Of a DNA stretch of 64,000 nucleotides, positions 43,804 through 53,697 are shown piece after piece (the first letter of the stretch is position 1; each line of letters begins with the position of its first letter). The stretch is from Chondrus crispus. Its lineage: Eukaryota > Rhodophyta > Florideophyceae > Gigartinales > Gigartinaceae. The stretch lies in contig NW_005179249.1 in NCBI RefSeq assembly GCF_000350225.1, forward strand, positions 124,001-188,000, given 5' to 3'. Below the pieces are notes generated by a model. The model was not told the origin of the DNA. It was given only the letters and a program-made list of their open reading frames with translations, and did not search any database. A program made the position numbers and the translations under genes.

Positions 43804-46160
43804 ATGTCGGACACGTCTGTCCCTCCATCGGGACCCTTATCCGAACCGGAGGACCCCCGTGTCCGGCGACGTCGTGCCGGTGTGGGATTCTCATACAAGT
43901 ACAGCTACCCTCAAGAGCCCCCCTCAATCCCCCGATTACCTCCTCCTCTCGACCCAGCCGAACCGGCTCTTCATCCGGGTCATACTCCGCTCGTCGCTGC
44001 CTCGCAGCGATATCCCTCAGTTAAGGAGTTACACGATAAATCCATGCACCTTTACCCCCTACTGTACGCAGCAACAAAGTGGTTTTCGTTGTGGGAGGCA
44101 GAATTGTGTCGACGTACTGCTCTCTACATGGTCCTTCGACCACCAACACGACGTCGTCGACGGCTATTGTACGTTGCGCAGCGAATCAGCACATCGAGGT
44201 CCTTGATGCCTTATTCACTGCATCGCTATGCCCAAGGTGAGTTCCGGGCTTCGCCCCCCCTCATCTCCTACCTTTGAATTATAATTCCGACAGCCCGTCG
44301 GAACATGTCCTATTTGGAGACTTACTCGTCCCAAGAGAGGACTGTTAACACAGTCGCAACACAGCGGAATTCCGCCAGCGGCGTGGGGTCGTAACGGGGG
44401 GGTTTTCACACTAAGTGAAGTCGACAGTGTAAACACTCCTTGATGATTCCACTTTCCTTGTCGTTGTTTCGTGTGTCGCTCCGCGAGCGTCAACGCGGGC
44501 TGTCCTCCCGGCGTTTTTGGGATTGTGATACCGTCAACACCTTTCGGAGGATCTCCCATCCGATAGCGATCGCGACGCCGGAGTCACCGCTTCTCAGCGA
44601 CCTTTGCGGCGCGGGTACTCGCTTGATCCATCGACCCCCAAGAGGGGAGGCCGAGTGAGGGTTTCTTCGGACCATAGCTGTTTTGAAACGTACACAAAAA
44701 AAGATATTAGCGCGAGCGAATGACGTTGTCTCGACAGAGGCAACCTTCGTCATGGTCGCTATTCGTGTACACTTATCTCAAAAAGGCTCAGCGTCCCATG
44801 CGCTCGACCGCGTCGCTCTTTCCTTAAAATTAATTAAAAATTCCGAGTGGTGTCCTGTGTTCCACTTGGGCTTCGCGACACTTGTCGATCTTCACGGGGT
44901 GTTGTTGCGATGAACTCGGGGCCGTCCGGAAGTAACACCTCCTCGAATTACACTCCGGGATGTCCCGCGACTTACGCGATGGGCCATCCAACGACAACTG
45001 CCTGCCCTTCGGACTCTCCCCGCGCATCGTGGTACATCTCTTCATCCTCAAGAGGTACGCCTCCTATGCCTCCGTCACCCGTTCCTACCACGCCCTCGAC
45101 CTGGTCGTATCTCGCATCATCCACTTCCTGTCGATCCGCCTCACTCGCGTGCACCGGCGCCTCAACCACGTCCTTTCCACGCCTTCCCCATAGGCTCGAA
45201 AGTTATCCCTTTTGCCAATCTGGCTCAATCCTCCATGCGCTCCAAAAAGAAAAAGTGTCGTCGTTTTTCCCCGGGGGAGGTTCTCGGACTTATCTAAACC
45301 CATACACTGAAGTTCCCTAAACTTGTGCCTCATAAAGGCTATGTTTGGAGGGCTCAACGCTCTTGGCAGGGTCGGCCTTCCCCGGCGGCAACGATTATGC
45401 GGAGCTGAAATAATTCTCGATGAGGCCTCATTGAGGATCGTAGGAAATCTCCCTTGGTACAGTCCAATGCAGACGACGTCCTCACTAGCTGACATCGATT
45501 CGATGCACACGACAGTTGCGTTTCCTTCCTTCATAGTTCCCTCGTTCGAATTGCGGGGATACGTTCACAGCTCTCAACAGTATTGAGCAAGCTGTCGTCG
45601 GTTACGTTCCAACATTGCAAAGTGCTGCCTCTCTCCCCTGAGATCGTCCCTTGGGTTTCAATTCATTTCGCACCTGTGACGAGATCCTGCTGGACTTCAT
45701 CACTACCGTGCGCGTCCGGCTCTTCGCGCTCCACCTCGCCGCGTCATCGACGTTCCCCTTCCTCGCTGATCACCCCTGTCTTCGCTTCCTTCGGAAGTGT
45801 CCTCCTGCTTTTTGCGATACCACTGTATGTCATCCATGTCAAACCCCAATTCCAATTCTTCTCCCGGCCGTGGGCTCCGTTGTTCCTTTTCGTCATCATC
45901 CCCATTCGGGACTTTGACAACGCGCCCTTCTCCCGCGACCTTCTTCTTACTGTCTCCTTCTGATCTTTGTAGACCTGATGACCGGCCTCCGCAGTACGGG
46001 GTCATGTCCCTGACATCACCTAAAAAATAAAAGAGACAACAGCAGACATGAAGATATAAAGAAACAAGAAAGGCCAGGGAAGTGGGGTTATAGTAGCCAA
46101 TTTGTAAGTACGTCGCTCGCAGTGCAGAAAAACGTATGTGCACGACAGTGTCCATGCCTG
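43804..46160. other. Unassigned region with unrecognised open frames
   Basis: The longest plus-strand frames are 43804-44277 (starts at the gap; ends in PLISYL), 44847-45320 and 45583-45963; minus-strand frames 45085-45534 and 45703-46155 are of similar length. None has a motif I know. The region lies between a probable Gypsy 3' LTR (left) and the Gypsy-2 integrase (right), so it may be the decayed 3' end of Gypsy-2 or an unrelated insert. Confidence 0.3.
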
Positions 46161-46164
46161 TTGA

Positions 46165-47420
46165 TCAGGCTCCACAATAGTTCCCCTCAATGAAGACGTT
46201 GGTCCTGGAGAGGTGCGTGTTAAAAATCGGGTTTGTGACGCTGTGTGGCCGTCGGCGGGTGTCTTGCACGGTTTTCGTTCTTAGCCGATGGCTAGCGATT
46301 ATGCCTATGCTTCGGTTCGCTAGCCGTGCCCTGCTCCTTCCTGAGGAACACGTAGGACCCCGGTGGGATATCATATTTCGGTTTGCGAAGCCGTCAAAGT
46401 TCCGCTTGTACCGGGCTTGTTCTTTCCGCAAGCTCTTACCAGCGCCTTTCATCAGGCTTTCCAACCACGACTGCCATTTCCGGTAGTATGCTCGTGACGA
46501 GCTGAATTTCTCCAAGGTGGCTGCGCTTGTAACGCAATGCTTCTCGGGGCCCGAGCTAACACCAGCTCGAAGGGCGCGACGTTCGTAGTTCGATGAACTT
46601 GCGTGTTGTATGCGAACGTCACAGCTTCACTAAATAGGTCCCAGTCCTTGGGATGTTCTCCAACATATTTTCGCAACGCGGAAGTCAGCGTGCGGTTAAA
46701 TCTTTCAACTTGGCCGTTGGCCTGAAGGTGATAGGTGGTCGTGAAGACGTTGCGTATCTCCAAAATTCGACAACTGTTCTGGAAGAACCGAGCCGTAAAC
46801 TGTGTCCCGTTGTCGGACAACAGCTTGACCAGTGGTCCGTATACGAATACCGAATGATGCACAAAGGCTTGCGCTATGTGTGCGGCAGTAATTTTCTTGA
46901 GAAGTACGGTTCGTACGGTTCGTACCAATTTCGAATATCGATCGCTGATCACGAGGATGTAGCGATTCCCTCGTTTGGTGTTAATTAACTCACCGAGAAT
47001 GTCGATCGCGACGAACTCCAAAGGAGCCATTGGCGTAAACAGCTTCATTTCCTTCGTATTCTTCCTCAACTTAACTCGTTCTCGCGCGCATGCGGCGCAA
47101 ATTTTCGCGACTGGGTAGCAGTCTAGGGCCATTGTAGGCCAATAAAAATATCTTCTCAATGTCTTGTAAAGTTTCCTGCCTCCCGGGTGGCCTGCCAATT
47201 TTGCGTAATGGCTCAATCCTAGGACGCGGTCCCTTAACGATTGTGGTATCACCACTTGTACAAACTCCGCCGCGGTACGGCATAGAGTTCCTTCGAGTTT
47301 CTCGGTCTCCATGCTGAACGTTCTCACCTTTCCGGCGTCCATTTCTTCCTTGATGCGGTTGCAGATGGGGTCGACGGCTTGCTCGCGAATGAACTCCTCC
47401 GGAGTGACAGCTTGAAAGTG
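46165..47420 (-). pseudogene. Gypsy-2 integrase
   Basis: 46452-47342: HYAKLAGHPGGRKLYKTLRR with ICAACARERV (HHCC zinc domain), EFVAIDILGEL (first Asp), LLSDNGTQFT (second Asp), YHLQANGQVERFNRTL (Glu), WDLFSEAVTFAYNTQVH. A frameshift near 46480 leads to 46165-46515 with WLESLMKGAGKSLRKEQARY, KRNFD, the usual C-terminal helix. Upstream, another frameshift lies between 47324 and 47420. Catalytic residues are intact but the gene is not. Confidence 0.87.
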
Positions 47421-48770
47421 ATCGAGGCGATCAGAGGCGGCACCCTCTTAACGGCGAAGATGTCGTCCCGCGTTTCAAAATCTTCCTCATCGTCTTCTGT
47501 AGCGTAGGCCGGTTCGGCCATAAAACATGGAATTTCGTCATCGATTTCGTCGACGGTTTCTCCTGCGGTCCGTAATCTTGACAGGGAATCAGCTTGGCTG
47601 TTAGCCTTGCCCTTCTTGTGCTTCATTTTGAACTCAAAATCCGAGAGGCGGAGCCTCCATCGGATTAATCACCCGCTGGGGTCGGTTACGTTCATCAACC
47701 ACCTCAATGAGGCATGGTCGGTATGCACAATGAAGTGCTCGCCATATAGATATGGTCTTAGAGTCTGTACGGCCTAAATTACCCCTAGACATTCTTTTTC
47801 TGATACAGAATAGTTTCTTTCGGCTGCGGCTAACGTTCTTGAAAAGAACCTGATGGGTTTACGTCGCGCACCCGGATGCGTTTGAAATAATGCAGCGCCG
47901 ATTTGATAGTCGCTTGCATCGGTGTCTACCGAGTATGGTAGGTCCTTCTTCGGCAGCGCCAACACCGGTGGCGCCAAGATAGCGTCTTTGAGCTTTTGAA
48001 AAGCTTTTTCGCATGGTTCGTCGAATCCTTCCAACTGGGCCGGTTGTCCTTTCTTCAGTAGTTGGTTTAGAGGATGCGCAATTTTCGCATAATGCGGAAC
48101 GAATCTGCAGTAGACATTACGAAGTCCCAAGAAGCTCCTGAGCTGGGTCTGCGTTTGAGGGTACCTCAGTTGTTCCAATGCGGCGGTTCGCGCGGCGTCA
48201 ACTTCCAATGTACCTGGCCGAACGACATGGCCCAGGTACTTGATCTTTTCGACGAAAAATTGGCACTTGCGAAGCTTGAACTTCACACCTGACTTTTCCA
48301 ATACAGACAGTATTTCGTCAACGTGGACGACGTGCTCCTCCCAGGATTTGCTGAAGATGATGATATCATCTAGATATACCAGACAGCATTTCCAGCGGAA
48401 CGGAGAGAGCAAGATATCCATGGCTCTCTGAAACGTCGCTGTCGCGTTGGTAAGCCCGAAGGGCATTCTTGAAAAACGGTAGAGACCTGAGTGACACGAA
48501 AAAGCTGTTTTGTCGCGGTCCGCTTCCGGAATAGGCATCTGCCAATACCCTGAAATCGCGTCCAACGCGGAAAAGACCTTGGTGTCTCCCAACGAGTCCA
48601 GACACTCATCCATGCGCGGCAAAGGGTACGTGTCCTTCACCGTTACTGCGTTTAACCTGCGGTAGTCTACGCAAAAGCGCATCGATCCGTCCGGCTTGGG
48701 CACTAATAAAACGGGCGACGCCCATTCTGACTGCGCCGGCTCGATGACTCCTGCTTATAACATCTTCTGT
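47421..48770 (-). pseudogene. Gypsy-2 reverse transcriptase and RNase H
   Basis: One frame with in-frame stops at about 48757, 47776 and 47670. RT: AGVIEPAQSEWASPVLLV, PKPDGSMRFCVDYRRLNAV, VFSALDAISGYWQMPI, YRFSRMPFGLTNATATFQ, CLVYLDDIIIFSKSW (YLDD), YLGHVVRPGTLEV. RNase H: YSVDTDASDYQIGAAL, FFSRTLAAAERNYSVSEKE, then HFIVHTDHASLRWLM and ANSQADSLSRL. Classic Ty3/gypsy set. Confidence 0.9.
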
Positions 48771-50440
48771 ACTTCTACGTCCTCGACCTCCCGAGCCTTT
48801 GGACCGGCTCGGTAGGGAGCTTGTGCAATTGGCCTTGTATCCGGGGCCAGTTCAATCCGGTGGACCGTGGTGTTGATCTCACCAAGGGTCCCATCCCACA
48901 TGCGGGAATATTTTTTTAGCATCCGACGGAATCTTTCGCGCAGCCGGTCCGGCACGTGGCTCAGGTCGAGCTCCTCCACGTCCGGCGGGGGAGGCTCAAT
49001 CCGCCGCTCCGGCTTCGTAGTTGCCGTCGCGGAGAGCCCTTCCTCCCGTTCTCCTTGCCGGTCCTCGCGATCTTGTTCCGACGGTTCGCATCTTCTCTCG
49101 CCCGTAGGCGGCGGGGTGGAATTAGTAAATTTTTCCTCATCCCTTCCTTGAATTCCAAGTACCTCACCAATGGTGGTATTGCTCTTGAGTACGGCCCTCG
49201 GGTGAGGTAGTAGTTCCGCCACCACTTGGCTTTTTTGAACCCTGACAGGGTAATTCCTAAAATTCGCAACAAGCAATCTAAAAGGTTTGTCAGGCTCAAC
49301 TTGAACTACACCGTTGGTGCTTACCAATCCGTGCTTGTCTTATAGGGGCGCGTAGGGTTGAACGACGACCAACCCAGTCCTCTTCGAGGTGCATTCAACC
49401 ATGCGTTGCGTCCCTGGCTCAATGGTCGTCGCTCTTGCCACCTTCACCCTGGGGGAAACTCGCTCCCCTTTTGCATCAGTCTCGCTCTCTCCAAGGACCA
49501 AATGCTTCTTTAATTTTCTCGCCGAGAATCGCCGTACGATCGGAACCTCCGAGAAGTCCGCCAACTCAACTGTCCTCTTTCGTGGGTAGATGGCCTCCAC
49601 GAACCTATGGCAATAATCCGCTCCTAGAATTAGGGGGACTGCGAGTTTTTCACAAACTATAAATTTGACTGAAGCCACGAAACGTCCAAGTCTCGCAGGC
49701 ATTTTGAGTGTACCTAGAGTTCGGAGTAGCCTGTTGTTCGCATCGCCGATGTCTTGGGTCGGTCCGAAGGACACAAGAGTTTCCATTCCTACGGGAAGCT
49801 CGGATCTCCGGATGAGATTAGGTCCCGCGCCGGTGTCCAACACGGACAGTACACGGCTCATCAATCCGACCGTCGGTCCAATGTCCGCGAAGACTTTGTA
49901 GTTTTTCCTCGCAAGGACGAAAATCTTCTCGGGACATTCCCCGCGTTTGACCCTGTACCAGGGGCGTCGGACTTGCTCCAGCGGATCGTCCTTGCCTCTT
50001 CGCAGAACCTTCTTGACCCCTATGGGTCCTTTCGGGTTATCGATGATTCCAACTGTCTCCTCGTCGTCAACTGCCTCCTTCGCTAAAAACGGAGAACGGA
50101 ACTGGGTCCGGGACATGGTTCGGCGGACGCATGTCTCTCCTTTCGAATTTTTTGAGATTCCCCCCCTTAGTTTTCCTGTTGCTGCGGATTTCTTCTCCAG
50201 TCCGACGACGGCCCCGCGGCCGGCCTTCCTGATGTCCGGTTCGAACCTTCGGCAGAGGCACTCGGTGTGCTCGCCGCCTGCGATTCGAACCATTGTTTTA
50301 CCTTCAGGTAAATTGTCGACGGAATTCCCAACCTTTCCATCGGGGAGAGCATCTCGTAGTTCTTCAGAACTCGGTGCATCTCTCAGAACGAGAGCAAACA
50401 CGTAGGCGCTCCGTGCCCCTTCTCGTAGCAATAGTAGCAT
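48771..50440 (-). pseudogene. Gypsy-2 protease and linker to RT
   Basis: Begins overlapping the gag end by 58 nt in the -1 frame. Protease: VLSVLDTGAGPNLIRRSEL (D-T-G) and AVPLILGADYCHRFV (the ILG.D block). After YAPL an in-frame TAA (near 49340) interrupts what should read on into VSTNGVVQVEPDKPFRLL. A Pro/Glu-rich linker precedes DLSHVPDRLRERFRRML and VHRIELAPDTRPIAQAPYR, the usual lead-in to gypsy RT. Confidence 0.85.
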
Positions 50441-52452
50441 ACGAGGCCATGCTTCTTCGGAGGGTACGGCGACCTTGGCGGTCCTCGGGCCGTCGGCCGG
50501 CCCGTCCAGCCCGGTCTTCTGAAGGCCGTACTCTTGTCTTCCATCGGAATTCTTGGCGCTGGCGTGTGTCCGTGCCCTCGAAACGCTAATACGGGATCCG
50601 CGGCCTCTGTATACGAGTCCGTCGTATACGTGGGCGTCTGTAGCGTATACATCCCACTAGCCCCGTGATCCTCGTCTCCATATTCCTCGGAGGGGTCATA
50701 AAAATCGCCCTCGGCGACCAGTGCTCCTGCGTATCCATTTTCTTCCTGATCAACAGTACTAGGTTCTCTGGACGCAGACAGTGAGTCGGCCAAGTGGACA
50801 GCGCCGCGGGTTTTTCGCGTGGGGTGCGAAGGCTTCTGCTTCCCCCCCGTCCTTAGCGTCGCTGGCGCTTGGATGGTGACTCTCTTAGTCTTCCTCTCCT
50901 TGGCGCGGCTCGCCGAGCCATGCGGCTTCGCGTAATTAACTAGTCTCAAAAACGAAACGTCCCGATTGTCTTGTCGGTATTGAGATACCATCGGCTTGAT
51001 ACTCGAATCGAGTCCTTCAATAAACATTGTCATCTGTTCGTCCATCGAATATATGTTTCCACATCGATTGCTAGCGTCCGTCAGACGGATATAAAATTCC
51101 ATCTCGTATTCAGACGGTAGCTGCTGTACGTCCCGTAAAGCGAGTACGGCTTGGCGGATTGCCTCATCGGTGGCGAAGCTTCGCAATAGCCACTGTACGG
51201 CCTCCGGCCAGACGGATATTTTCCCATGGTGGGACCCCGCCGTTTGTGACACCGAAGTGTACTGTCTCAGGGCGATTCCGCTGAGGAACTCCGGTAGCAA
51301 GCGGATCGCTTGGCCTTCGTTCATCTCCTGGGTGTCGAATTCTTGGAATATCTTAGCTAAAAAGTCTAGAACTAATACGCTATCGTCTCCTGTGAACGTA
51401 TTGTCTCTCTTCACCTTTGGTGGTATGTCTCTTCTGATCTTTCGCACGGCGGCCAGCCGCTTGCCCGACAAGCGTGTGTGCGGGTTCCGCAGGCGGTACG
51501 TCCTGTACGAAAGCAACTTCTTGAAGAGGTGGTTGGTCGGATTTAATTCCTCCAACTCCTGCCATCGCGGTCCGCGCCGCGTCGCGATGTCTTCTGGCTC
51601 CGCTTTTTGGTGTCTCCGCGAGGCGGACGAAGTGACTCCTTCTCTTTTGGAGCTCTTCTTATTTGACGAAATTCCATTCCCTTCTGCCGATCTTCGGTCG
51701 AAATTTCTTGAATGGTTCGACGAGCCGTCGTCACCATTTTCTTCTGAAACATTCGACTCCGAATTTGAGTTGCAATTTTCGCGGTCGTCACTACAGTGAC
51801 TTTTCTTCTTCTTTGGGCCTTTGGCCAACTTGGGGCTCATCCACTTGGAATCCCGGGTCCGGACTGACTTGTCTTTCTTCGTTGGACTGTCGATTTCTTC
51901 TCCGTCGGAGAGCGATCCCGCGTCCAAACTTGGTTCGGCCCGGCCCGCAGCTTGCTCAAGGTCCTTGAGTCGCCACGAAGCACGGTAGAACCGGTCGTCG
52001 ATGCTGTCCCTTGTCTTGGCCAGCGCTTCCAGGGCCTGATTCGCGTCTCGCCGCGCTTCTTTCGCGGCGAGCTTTGGCGAATCCAGCACTTCCGGATCTC
52101 GGCCCGGGGACGCATCGGTACTTAAATTCTCAACGAGAACCACACGGGCTGTCAGCTCTTCGAGCGCAGCGTGGAACTCGGATTTTAGCAACTCCTGTTG
52201 CTTCTGAAAAATGCCCAGAAGTTCGTCGAGCTTGCTCTTCGTCTCCTGACGAATCTCCTCGCTCAACTTCTCGAAATTCTCTTCCAGGCCATTTTTCTCA
52301 ACGGCTGTCCCCGAAGGGGACGCTTCTGCAACTGGATCAGTAGCCGAATTTCCTTGGCTTCGTGTACGAGGTCCTCGCGGAATCCTCAACTCTTGAGCTG
52401 ATCCAGCCCTTCTGACCCCAGGACCGACGTCCTTGGGTTGGCTTGATGCCAT
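50383..52452 (-). CDS. Gypsy-2 gag
   Basis: 689 residues from ATG 52452 (MASSQPKDVGPGVRR). N-terminal third has a coiled-coil-like stretch (SEEIRQETKSKLDELLGIFQ) and a basic Ser/Asn-rich segment. The capsid-like region includes FLAKIFQEFDTQEMNEGQAI, WLLRSFATDEAIRQAVLALR and MFIEGLDSSIKPMVSQYR. Ends with CYYCYEKGHGAPTC, a complete CX2CX4HX4C knuckle, then stops 4 residues later. Unlike pol, this ORF is unbroken. The pol frame starts in the overlap at -1. Confidence 0.85.
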   Translation of the reverse strand: MASSQPKDVGPGVRRAGSAQELRIPRGPRTRSQGNSATDPVAEASPSGTAVEKNGLEENFEKLSEEIRQETKSKLDELLGIFQKQQELLKSEFHAALEELTARVVLVENLSTDASPGRDPEVLDSPKLAAKEARRDANQALEALAKTRDSIDDRFYRASWRLKDLEQAAGRAEPSLDAGSLSDGEEIDSPTKKDKSVRTRDSKWMSPKLAKGPKKKKSHCSDDRENCNSNSESNVSEENGDDGSSNHSRNFDRRSAEGNGISSNKKSSKREGVTSSASRRHQKAEPEDIATRRGPRWQELEELNPTNHLFKKLLSYRTYRLRNPHTRLSGKRLAAVRKIRRDIPPKVKRDNTFTGDDSVLVLDFLAKIFQEFDTQEMNEGQAIRLLPEFLSGIALRQYTSVSQTAGSHHGKISVWPEAVQWLLRSFATDEAIRQAVLALRDVQQLPSEYEMEFYIRLTDASNRCGNIYSMDEQMTMFIEGLDSSIKPMVSQYRQDNRDVSFLRLVNYAKPHGSASRAKERKTKRVTIQAPATLRTGGKQKPSHPTRKTRGAVHLADSLSASREPSTVDQEENGYAGALVAEGDFYDPSEEYGDEDHGASGMYTLQTPTYTTDSYTEAADPVLAFRGHGHTPAPRIPMEDKSTAFRRPGWTGRPTARGPPRSPYPPKKHGLVCYYCYEKGHGAPTCLLSF

Positions 52453-52555
52453 GGTCCGCTCTTAATAAACGAGACCTATCGAACTAATTTACCTATTTCC
52501 AACTTCTGTGTTCAGCTCCAGATTCTAGGTCGGGCTTCGTAGTTTCCAGATTCTA

Positions 52556-52568
52556 GGTCGGGAGACCA
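52556..52568 (-). promoter_or_regulatory. Gypsy-2 candidate primer-binding site
   Basis: Minus strand TGGTCTCCCGACC, four bases from the LTR. TGG would pair with a tRNA 3' CCA end. The tRNA cannot be named. Confidence 0.5.
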
Positions 52569-52572
52569 CTTA

Positions 52573-53697
52573 TGTAGTGCAATGTGCCTGTCAGGCCAGA
52601 ACCAGGGTCCAACGGCCCAGCGACAACACAACCAACAAACAACAACCAACAAGAGTTGCCGACGGCACAGCCCTACGGAGTGTCCGATTCTCCCTTTCCC
52701 TTTAAGTGGGGTTGCGGCCCACAGTAGCTCAAGTCCCTGGCAGGGGGGGAAAAAGAAGAGGCCCGCCCCGGGACGAATGGTGGTAGAGTCTTGTACAGGC
52801 AGCTGCTCGGCGAGTTCGGGGCGGTGATTAGGAAGCCGGGCCCGATGGGGTCGTAAAGCCAATGCTCACGGAGCGCCTGTTACACTTTATACCTTTGATA
52901 AGGTCTTCGACGGGGGCGTCACAACGCAGCCCGACGGGAATTAGCAAACACGTAGCAGCGCTACACCTCCGTACTGCCCGATGGCAAAGTACCGACACCG
53001 GAACGGTCGCAACCTGTATCCGATGGAACCAACACTGTCCTGTATACACAACAGGACCTCCGAGGGAAACGTCGTCGCAACAGCCTCCGTCGGTGGACGT
53101 AAACAAGTACCAGGGCTACACCCACGTGTCGCCCGATGGCCAAGACACCTACACCGGTCCGGTCGCAACCAAAGCCGATGGCACCAACAACAAACAAAAG
53201 AACCAACACAAGAGGCCGATGACTCCAGTCGTCACAATGCGGATCGCAATCAGGCACTGTGGAACCAACACAAGATAAGGGAATAGAAATAGAGATAGAA
53301 ATAGAAAAGGATAGGTGAAACAAAGGAAAAGGAAAGGGAACCCCCGAGCGCAAAGGATAACGTAATCTGTGGTGAAAGGGAGCGTCTTGGGGAAGACGGA
53401 CTTCGACCAAGGCGATATTCAACTCTGGCAACTCGGGTTACATTTACTGACTTGGTGGTCAGAGGGCTAAGGTATATATCGCCCCGCCGTAGCCACTACA
53501 GTAGCTTGCGGCGCTAGATCCTAGGTCTAATCTAGTGTCAGCAAAATTAATGCCAACTAATTAACTAAATAAAATAAAATAATTAAAAATTAAAACTGTG
53601 CAATTATTCACACGTGTGTCCCCCAACCCGGACTACTTTTCATATCCAAATATTTTCCTTTCTTTCATCCCCCTTTTCAGGTGCGTATTGCACTACA
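52573..53697 (-). repeat. Gypsy-2 5' LTR (1,125 bp)
   Basis: Plus-strand ends TGTAGTGCAATGTGCC...GCGTATTGCACTACA. Holds two copies of a module with GCTACACC, TGCCCGATGGC, GGTCGCAACC and CCGATGG(A/C)ACCAACA, 155 bp apart (from 52960 and 53115). The minus strand runs into it from Copia-6 integrase coding sequence. Confidence 0.88.

Larger units (their letters stand above)
46165..53697 (-). mobile_element. Gypsy-2: decayed Ty3/gypsy element with 5' LTR
   Basis: Minus-strand order LTR (52573-53697), PBS, gag, protease, RT, RNase H, integrase. No matching 3' LTR is found to the left; the LTR at 42257-43412 has the right orientation and family but is too diverged to be its pair by simple insertion. 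At least four in-frame stops and several frameshifts. Inserted into the integrase of Copia-6 at 53698. Confidence 0.88.

Noticed and set aside
43326-44024. ORFs on both strands crossing the N gap
   Set aside because: They exist only because N was translated as X.
52500-52572. Possible tRNA gene near the Gypsy-2 primer-binding site
   Set aside because: The TTCTAGGTCGGGAGACCA-like string is the primer-binding site; no cloverleaf can be drawn around it.
42257-53697. A single Gypsy element with LTRs 42257-43412 and 52573-53697
   Set aside because: The LTRs are too different and flanking bases do not match, although family and orientation agree.
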